DNA of 64,000 bases, taken from Novosphingobium clariflavum (GTDB lineage Bacteria > Pseudomonadota > Alphaproteobacteria > Sphingomonadales > Sphingomonadaceae). Positions 60,157 to 64,000 of the stretch are shown here, piece after piece. The notes under the pieces are model-generated. The model saw only the letters and a program-made list of their open reading frames with translations. It did no database searches and was not told the origin of the DNA. The stretch is from NCBI RefSeq assembly GCF_026420865.1, contig NZ_JAPCWC010000005.1:248001-312000 (forward strand), read 5' to 3'. The first letter of the stretch is position 1, and every line of letters starts with the position of its first letter. The position numbers and the translations under genes were made by a program.

Positions 60157-60186
60157 CCCCGCTCAGGCTGAGCCTGTCGAAGCCCC
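60157..60186 (+). repeat. REP-like repeat, copy 1
   Basis: Begins CCCCGCTCAGGCTGAGCCTG and ends TCGAAGCCCC. Contains the short dyad CTCAGGCTGAG. Four copies occur at 60.1-61.1 kb in two inverted pairs. Confidence 0.85.
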
Positions 60187-60240
60187 CTGCGGTGTGGCGC
60201 GGTACGAAGGCCGTCCCGCGGATGGTCCTGCGCCGGGTGC

Positions 60241-60269
60241 GGGCTTCGACAAGCTCAGCCTGAGCGGGG
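60241..60269 (-). repeat. REP-like repeat, copy 2 (inverted)
   Basis: Reverse complement of copy 1 with one difference, starting GGGCTTCGAC and ending TGAGCGGGG, then GTTAAA a few bases on, as also after copy 4. Confidence 0.85.
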
Positions 60270-60368
60270 TTGGGTTAAACCGCGGTATGCAGGACAACGA
60301 CAGGATTCGCCCCATTGCAGTCATTTCCGATGCTGGACGCCGGGCATGATTTCAGACATAGACCATGC

Positions 60369-60617
60369 GTGACCGAGAACCCATCGCAGACCAATGTCTG
60401 GCTGTTTCGCCTCTTCACGGCTTTATGGATGGCGACAGCTATTCCAATCACCATCTTCAGCTTCTTTCTTCTGGAACTGCCACTCTGGCCTGAGTTCGAC
60501 GCTGAAAGCACTCCTGAAGGTATTGCGCTTTGGGCAGCCACAGCGGCATGGTTCTATGTAACGCCCGTGGCGCTGATCATCGTCGCTCGCCGATGGAGTG
60601 GGCGTGGCACTTCCTGA
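60369..60617 (+). CDS. Small hypothetical membrane protein
   Basis: About 82 residues from a GTG at 60369 (ATG 60330 is an alternative adding 13 residues). Two membrane segments are seen: LFRLFTALWMATAIPITIFS and ALWAATAAWFYVTPVALIIV, with a short acidic loop between and a basic end. This stretch is visibly less GC-rich than its surroundings. No family recognised and no clear ribosome site. It sits between the two REP-like pairs. Confidence 0.5.
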   Translation: MTENPSQTNVWLFRLFTALWMATAIPITIFSFFLLELPLWPEFDAESTPEGIALWAATAAWFYVTPVALIIVARRWSGRGTS

Positions 60618-60672
60618 TCTCTCGCATCCGAAAGTGCACTGACCGCTTCCCACCCAAATCAAACCTTCCAAT

Positions 60673-60701
60673 CCCGCTCAGGCTGAGCTTGTCGAAGCCC
60701 C
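60673..60701 (+). repeat. REP-like repeat, copy 3
   Basis: Same orientation as copy 1, one base different in the GAGCTTGTCG segment. It encodes, on the minus strand, the last codons and stop of the GIY-YIG gene. The similarity to copy 1 continues into TGCGG(C/T)GTGGCGC. Confidence 0.85.
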
Positions 60702-60986
60702 ATGCGGCGTGGCGCTGCGGGCCAGCTGGCTGACCAGCACCCAGTCCCCGGCCATCATCGCTTCCTTCTTGGCGCGGCTCCAGCCCTTGAGTTTGCGTTC
60801 TGCCGCAAAGGCCTCATCCCGGGTCTGGAAATCCTGGGCCCACAGGAAAACCACGGGCAGGCGCCGGGACGTGTACCCTGGGAGGGTGCCGCTCCGGTGC
60901 TCGGCAATGCGGCGTTCGAGGTCATCGGTATGGCCGACGTAGTGCGTGCCGTCGCGGCAGCGCAGAATGTGCGTGTGGAACGCCAT
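60678..60986 (-). CDS. GIY-YIG nuclease family protein
   Basis: A 102-residue single-domain GIY-YIG protein of the small UPF0213/YhbQ-like kind. The motif region is HILRCRDGTHYVGHTDDLERR (residues about 6-26), where GTHYVGH replaces the canonical GIY...YIG, followed by IAEHRSGTLPGYTSRR with the conserved arginine and AFAAERKLKGWSRAKK with the conserved glutamate. The last residues, GASTSSA, and the stop are encoded by REP-like copy 3, and copy 4 lies 26 bp upstream of the start, so the gene is framed by inverted repeats. Nuclease activity is not proven for this group. Confidence 0.85.
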   Translation of the reverse strand: MAFHTHILRCRDGTHYVGHTDDLERRIAEHRSGTLPGYTSRRLPVVFLWAQDFQTRDEAFAAERKLKGWSRAKKEAMMAGDWVLVSQLARSATPHGASTSSA

Positions 60987-61286
60987 CGGTTTGAAGTCTG
61001 GCGCTGCGGGTGGGCTTCGACAAGCTCAGCCTGAGCGGGGTGGAGTTAAATCTCGGCAAGCCTCGACAGGGCCGGCTGCTGTCTGCCGAATGGACCGCCT
61101 CGCTCCCGGCCGGGCAGACCTCACCACCCGGCCTCCAGCGAACGTGCCGCAAGTCCTGGGGCAATAAACCGGCAATAACGTCATGAATCCGTCTTCCCGC
61201 TGACACGGAAATGGCGCCTGATTGCCATGTTTCGCCCCTAGCAATCGCCTCGCGACTGTTTGACCTGCAAAAATAGGGGCACATCC
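60987..61286. other. Gap between GIY-YIG gene and phoX-like gene
   Basis: No gene. Holds REP-like copy 4 at its left end and should contain the promoter of the rightward phosphatase gene. A Pho box could be expected here, but I cannot see a convincing one. Confidence 0.55.
61012..61040 (-). repeat. REP-like repeat, copy 4 (inverted)
   Basis: Same as copy 2 (GGGCTTCGAC...TGAGCGGGG) and inverted relative to copy 3, on the other side of the GIY-YIG gene. Confidence 0.85.
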
Positions 61287-63755
61287 ATGACACAGGAACT
61301 TCCCGCCAGCGGCTATAGCGATGGCGACGTCGATACCAATTCCACCTCCGTCACCTCGCTCGAAGAACTCGCCGCGCAGCGTTACTCGCGCCGTCAGGCG
61401 CTGTTTCGCGGTGCGGGCGCCACGACCATGGCGTTCATGGGCACTGCCGTTCTGGCGGCCTGCGGCGACGATGACGATGACAAGAAGCTGGACATCTCGG
61501 CGGGAAGCAATGCGGCGACCAGCTCGGGCCGCGTGGTGACGCTCACCGGCAGCCCGGCCGATGGCGAGGCGGCCTATGCCACTTCGTGGGCGCAGACTTC
61601 GGGCACTGCGGTCACGCTGACCGGCACGGGTTCGGTCGTCAGCTTCATCGCGCCCGCCGTCAGCGCGGCGACCGACCTGGTCTTCACCTTCACCGCCAAG
61701 ACCCCGGTCGGCCAGGCGCGCACCGCCCAGACCACCGTGCGCGTCTCGCCCTCGGCGCTGGGCTTCGCGGCCGTGCCGCACAGCCTTGCCGACGTGGTCA
61801 AGGTGCCGTCGGGCTATTCGGTCACCGTCATGACCCGTCTGGGCGATCCGCTCTCGGCCAGCACGGCGGCTTATGCCAACGACGGCAGCGACAGCGATTT
61901 CGCCCACCGCATCGGCGATCACGGCGATGCGCTGCACTTCTTCGGCCTGTCCTCGGCGGGCGGGCGCGATGACGGCAGCTCGGTGCGCGGCCTGATGGTG
62001 CAGAACCACGAGAACCTCAACGTCCAGTACCTGCACCCCAATGGCCCGACCAATGTGTCGAGCGGCCCGCGTCCGGCGGCAGAGGCGCTCAAGGAGATCG
62101 AGGCGCACGGCGTTTCGGTGTCGGAGTACCAGGACGCGGGCAGCCGCAAGTGGTCCTACGTCAAGGGCAGCAGCTTCAACCGCCGCATCACTCCCAACAC
62201 GCCGATGAGCTTCCACGGCCCGGCGGCGGGTTCGTCGCTGCTGTTCACCGCCTATTCGGCTACCGGCATCGCCGGACGCGGCACCATCAACAACTGCGCC
62301 AACGGCATCACCCCCTGGGCGACCAACCTGACCTGCGAGGAAAACTGGGCGGGCTACTTCCGCCGCGATGCGGCGGACGATGCCAAGCGCACCGCGCGCG
62401 AGATGACCGCGATCGCCCGCTACGGCGTCACCAGCCGCACCGGCAACTTCGCCTGGTCCACCGCCAGTTCGACCGATTCGATCTACACCAAGTGGAACGC
62501 GACGATCACCGGCGCGGCGGCCACCGACGACTATCGCAACGAGTTCAACCAGTACGGCTGGGTGGTCGAGATCGATCCCTATGACCCGGCCTCGACCCCG
62601 CGCAAGCGCACCGCGCTTGGCCGCATGGGCCACGAGGGCGCCTTCGTGCGCGCGGTCGCCGGGCAGCCGCTCGGCGTCTACATGGGCGACGATTCGCGCC
62701 GCGAGTACCTCTACAAGTTCGTCTCCTCGGCCGCTTACGCCGCGGCCGATGGCGCCAGCACCAGCCGCCTGGCGATGGGCGACAAGTACCTCGACGCCGG
62801 CACGCTCTATGTCGCCAGGTTCAATGCCGACGGCACCGGGCAGTGGCTGCCGCTGGTCTTCGGTTCGGTGCCGAACCGGGCGGCGACCGGCACTTATCCC
62901 GAATACGTGTTCGCCGATCAGGCCGACATCCTCGTCAACACCCGCCTTGCCGCCGACGCGGTGGGGGCAACGCCGATGGACCGTCCGGAATGGACCGCCG
63001 GCAACCCGGTGACCGGCGAGATCTACCTCACGCTCACCAACAACAATGCCGCCGGGCGCCCGCTCACCGGCACCGATGCCGCCAATCCGCGCCACTACAA
63101 CGATCCCAAGGGCGCCTCGGCCACTGCGCAGTACGGCAATCCCAACGGCCACATCATCCGTCTGCGGGAGACCGGCGACACCACCGCGGCCACCACGTTC
63201 AAGTGGGACATCTACCTGTTCGGCGCCGACGCTGCCGATGCCGGGGCGCAGGTCAACCTCTCGGGCCTGACCGCCGACAACGACTTCTCGAGCCCGGACG
63301 GCTGCTACTTCTCGCGCGCCACCAACCCGGCGGGCCAGATCAACCCGGTGCTGTGGATCGAGACCGACGACGGCGCGATGACCGACCGCACCAACTGCAT
63401 GCTGCTGGCGGCGCTTCCCGGCCATGTCGGCGACGGCGGCGCGAAGACCATCACCAACACCGGCTCGGGCGGCGCCACCGCCACCCAGGCGACCTACCAG
63501 GGCGCTCCGGCCACGGCGGCGACGCTGCGGCGCTTCCTCGTCGGCCCGGTCCAGTGCGAGATCACCGGCATCGACATGACCCCGGACGGGCGCACGCTGT
63601 TCGTCGGCATCCAGCACCCCGGCGAGGATGGCAGCGCCGCCGCGCCGTCGAGCCACTGGCCCGACAGCCAGACCGGCACCGCCGCCGCAACCGTCCGCCC
63701 GCGCTCGGCGATCGTGGCGATCACCAAGGATGATGGGGGCATTATCGCCCTCTGA
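61287..63755 (+). CDS. PhoX-family (DUF839) phosphatase-like protein, Tat-exported
   Basis: An 822-residue exported protein. A twin-arginine signal (YSRRQALFRGAGATTMAFMG, about residues 33-52) ends near AACGDDD. Residues about 70-160 form an Ig/REJ-like beta domain (VVTLTGSPADGEAAY...RTAQTTVRVSP) not usual in PhoX. The PhoX core follows: MVQNHEN near residue 236, INNCANGITPWATNLTCEENW near residue 332, and FSSPDGCYFS near residue 670. Known PhoX enzymes are calcium/iron alkaline phosphatases of the periplasm. Whether the key metal ligands are all present cannot be settled by eye. ATG 61287 is preceded by AGGGGCACATCC. Confidence 0.88.
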   Translation: MTQELPASGYSDGDVDTNSTSVTSLEELAAQRYSRRQALFRGAGATTMAFMGTAVLAACGDDDDDKKLDISAGSNAATSSGRVVTLTGSPADGEAAYATSWAQTSGTAVTLTGTGSVVSFIAPAVSAATDLVFTFTAKTPVGQARTAQTTVRVSPSALGFAAVPHSLADVVKVPSGYSVTVMTRLGDPLSASTAAYANDGSDSDFAHRIGDHGDALHFFGLSSAGGRDDGSSVRGLMVQNHENLNVQYLHPNGPTNVSSGPRPAAEALKEIEAHGVSVSEYQDAGSRKWSYVKGSSFNRRITPNTPMSFHGPAAGSSLLFTAYSATGIAGRGTINNCANGITPWATNLTCEENWAGYFRRDAADDAKRTAREMTAIARYGVTSRTGNFAWSTASSTDSIYTKWNATITGAAATDDYRNEFNQYGWVVEIDPYDPASTPRKRTALGRMGHEGAFVRAVAGQPLGVYMGDDSRREYLYKFVSSAAYAAADGASTSRLAMGDKYLDAGTLYVARFNADGTGQWLPLVFGSVPNRAATGTYPEYVFADQADILVNTRLAADAVGATPMDRPEWTAGNPVTGEIYLTLTNNNAAGRPLTGTDAANPRHYNDPKGASATAQYGNPNGHIIRLRETGDTTAATTFKWDIYLFGADAADAGAQVNLSGLTADNDFSSPDGCYFSRATNPAGQINPVLWIETDDGAMTDRTNCMLLAALPGHVGDGGAKTITNTGSGGATATQATYQGAPATAATLRRFLVGPVQCEITGIDMTPDGRTLFVGIQHPGEDGSAAAPSSHWPDSQTGTAAATVRPRSAIVAITKDDGGIIAL

Positions 63756-63776
63756 TCGGTAGGCCGGAGGGAAGGG

Positions 63777-63802
63777 AAGGGCGTGCCTTGCGGCGCGCCC
63801 TT
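63777..63802 (+). terminator. Rho-independent terminator after the phoX-like gene
   Basis: AAGGGCGTGCC (63777-63787) pairs with GGCGCGCCCTT (63792-63802), one G-T pair, TTGC loop, followed by TCTCGTTT. Confidence 0.75.
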
Positions 63803-63899
63803 TCTCGTTTGCATCGCCGGGGCGTTGCACGCGGCGCCGTCTGGAAACGGCTTGCGCGATGGCTTAATGAACAGACCTGTTGATAACAGGAGAGGCCAC

Positions 63900-64000
63900 G
63901 TGAAACAGACGGGCACCGACAAGCCGGCCGCGCTGACCGCCAAGGACATGGACGAGGAACGCCTCGCCACTTATCCCACCACCGCGTTTCTTTCGAAGGA
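63900..64000 (+). CDS. Unidentified protein, N-terminus only
   Basis: A GTG at 63900 preceded by AGGAGAGGCCAC opens a frame running off the window. The visible peptide includes KDMDEERLATYPTTAFLSK, polar and without a signal sequence. Too short to assign. Confidence 0.6.
   Translation, partial: MKQTGTDKPAALTAKDMDEERLATYPTTAFLSK

Larger units (their letters stand above)
60023..60368. other. Gap between ligU and a small membrane gene, with an inverted repeat pair
   Basis: Contains the ligU promoter region (leftward) and two oppositely oriented copies of a 29-30-bp repeat (60157-60186 and 60241-60269) that could fold on each other. No gene is seen. Confidence 0.6.

Noticed and set aside
60678..60986. 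GIY-YIG gene as an intron homing endonuclease
   Set aside because: The protein is a lone 102-residue domain without a DNA-binding tail, and no group I intron structure or split host gene is visible.
61026..63830. A 934-codon minus-strand open frame opposite the PhoX-like gene
   Set aside because: Compositional shadow; the plus strand encodes a recognisable Tat-exported protein with a terminator.

Overview
The window is GC-rich, densely packed alphaproteobacterial DNA. It looks like a sphingomonad (Novosphingobium/Sphingobium/Sphingomonas type). Reasons: the protocatechuate 4,5-cleavage (lig) genes are close in sequence and layout to those known from Sphingobium SYK-6; the osmoregulated glucan, TelA/XpaC and PhoX genes fit; and short palindromic repeats of a kind common in that order are scattered between genes. 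This is an inference from gene content, because there is no rRNA or other marker here. I see no tRNA, rRNA, CRISPR array, insertion sequence or prophage.

Layout. 1-5.6 kb: start of a divergent AraC-type regulator, 4-hydroxybenzoate hydroxylase (pobA), a ferredoxin/P450 pair, and an outer-membrane-factor/HlyD pair lacking an inner-membrane pump. 5.6-9.1 kb: opgG-opgH for periplasmic glucans. 9.2-13.1 kb: a LysR regulator divergent from glutathione-dependent formaldehyde oxidation genes, then a GNAT acetyltransferase. 13.2-21.5 kb: the lig region, with ligK-ligI leftward and ligR, a DUF1932 dehydrogenase, ligJ-ligA-ligB-ligC and an aldo/keto reductase rightward. 21.5-23.3 kb: formate/nitrite transporter and fdhD. 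23.4-28.2 kb: telA-xpaC-yqiJ-(structured gap)-yqiK. 28.3-34.1 kb: an SDR and a coxG/M/S/L-like molybdenum hydroxylase operon whose large subunit has an in-frame TGA. 34.2-36.6 kb: ferredoxin-NADP reductase with a small upstream gene, and a CorA-type transporter. 36.7-42.8 kb: a GH18/NodB/GT2 triple fusion divergent from an S9 peptidase. 43.0-46.6 kb: a three-gene TIR / unknown / TPR-Rossmannoid-cyclase-like cassette. 46.7-49.1 kb: a frameshifted Crp/Fnr regulator, a candidate small RNA and a ferredoxin reductase. 49.4-55.2 kb: an RND-MFP-OMF pump. 55.2-60.0 kb: a repeat-bounded spacer, fumC, a CPBP membrane protein, cytochrome b561, cytochrome c' and ligU. 60.0-64.0 kb: a GIY-YIG gene framed by inverted repeats, a PhoX-like phosphatase, and the first codons of a further gene.

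How it works together. The window encodes every step from 4-hydroxybenzoate to central metabolism by 4,5-cleavage: PobA makes protocatechuate, LigAB opens the ring, LigC oxidises the semialdehyde to 2-pyrone-4,6-dicarboxylate, LigI hydrolyses it, LigU tautomerises and LigJ hydrates oxalomesaconate, and LigK cleaves to pyruvate and oxaloacetate. The formaldehyde pathway, FdhD and the formate channel would deal with C1 released by O-demethylation of methoxylated aromatics. The P450 with its ferredoxin and a distant ferredoxin reductase could perform such an oxidation, but its substrate cannot be read from the sequence.

The best candidate for an undescribed system is the TIR/TPR-Rossmannoid cassette at 43.0-46.6 kb. 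Secondary points are the repeat-framed GIY-YIG gene, the orphan terminator with a structured RNA at 47.7 kb, and two disrupted genes that may be real lesions or sequence errors.
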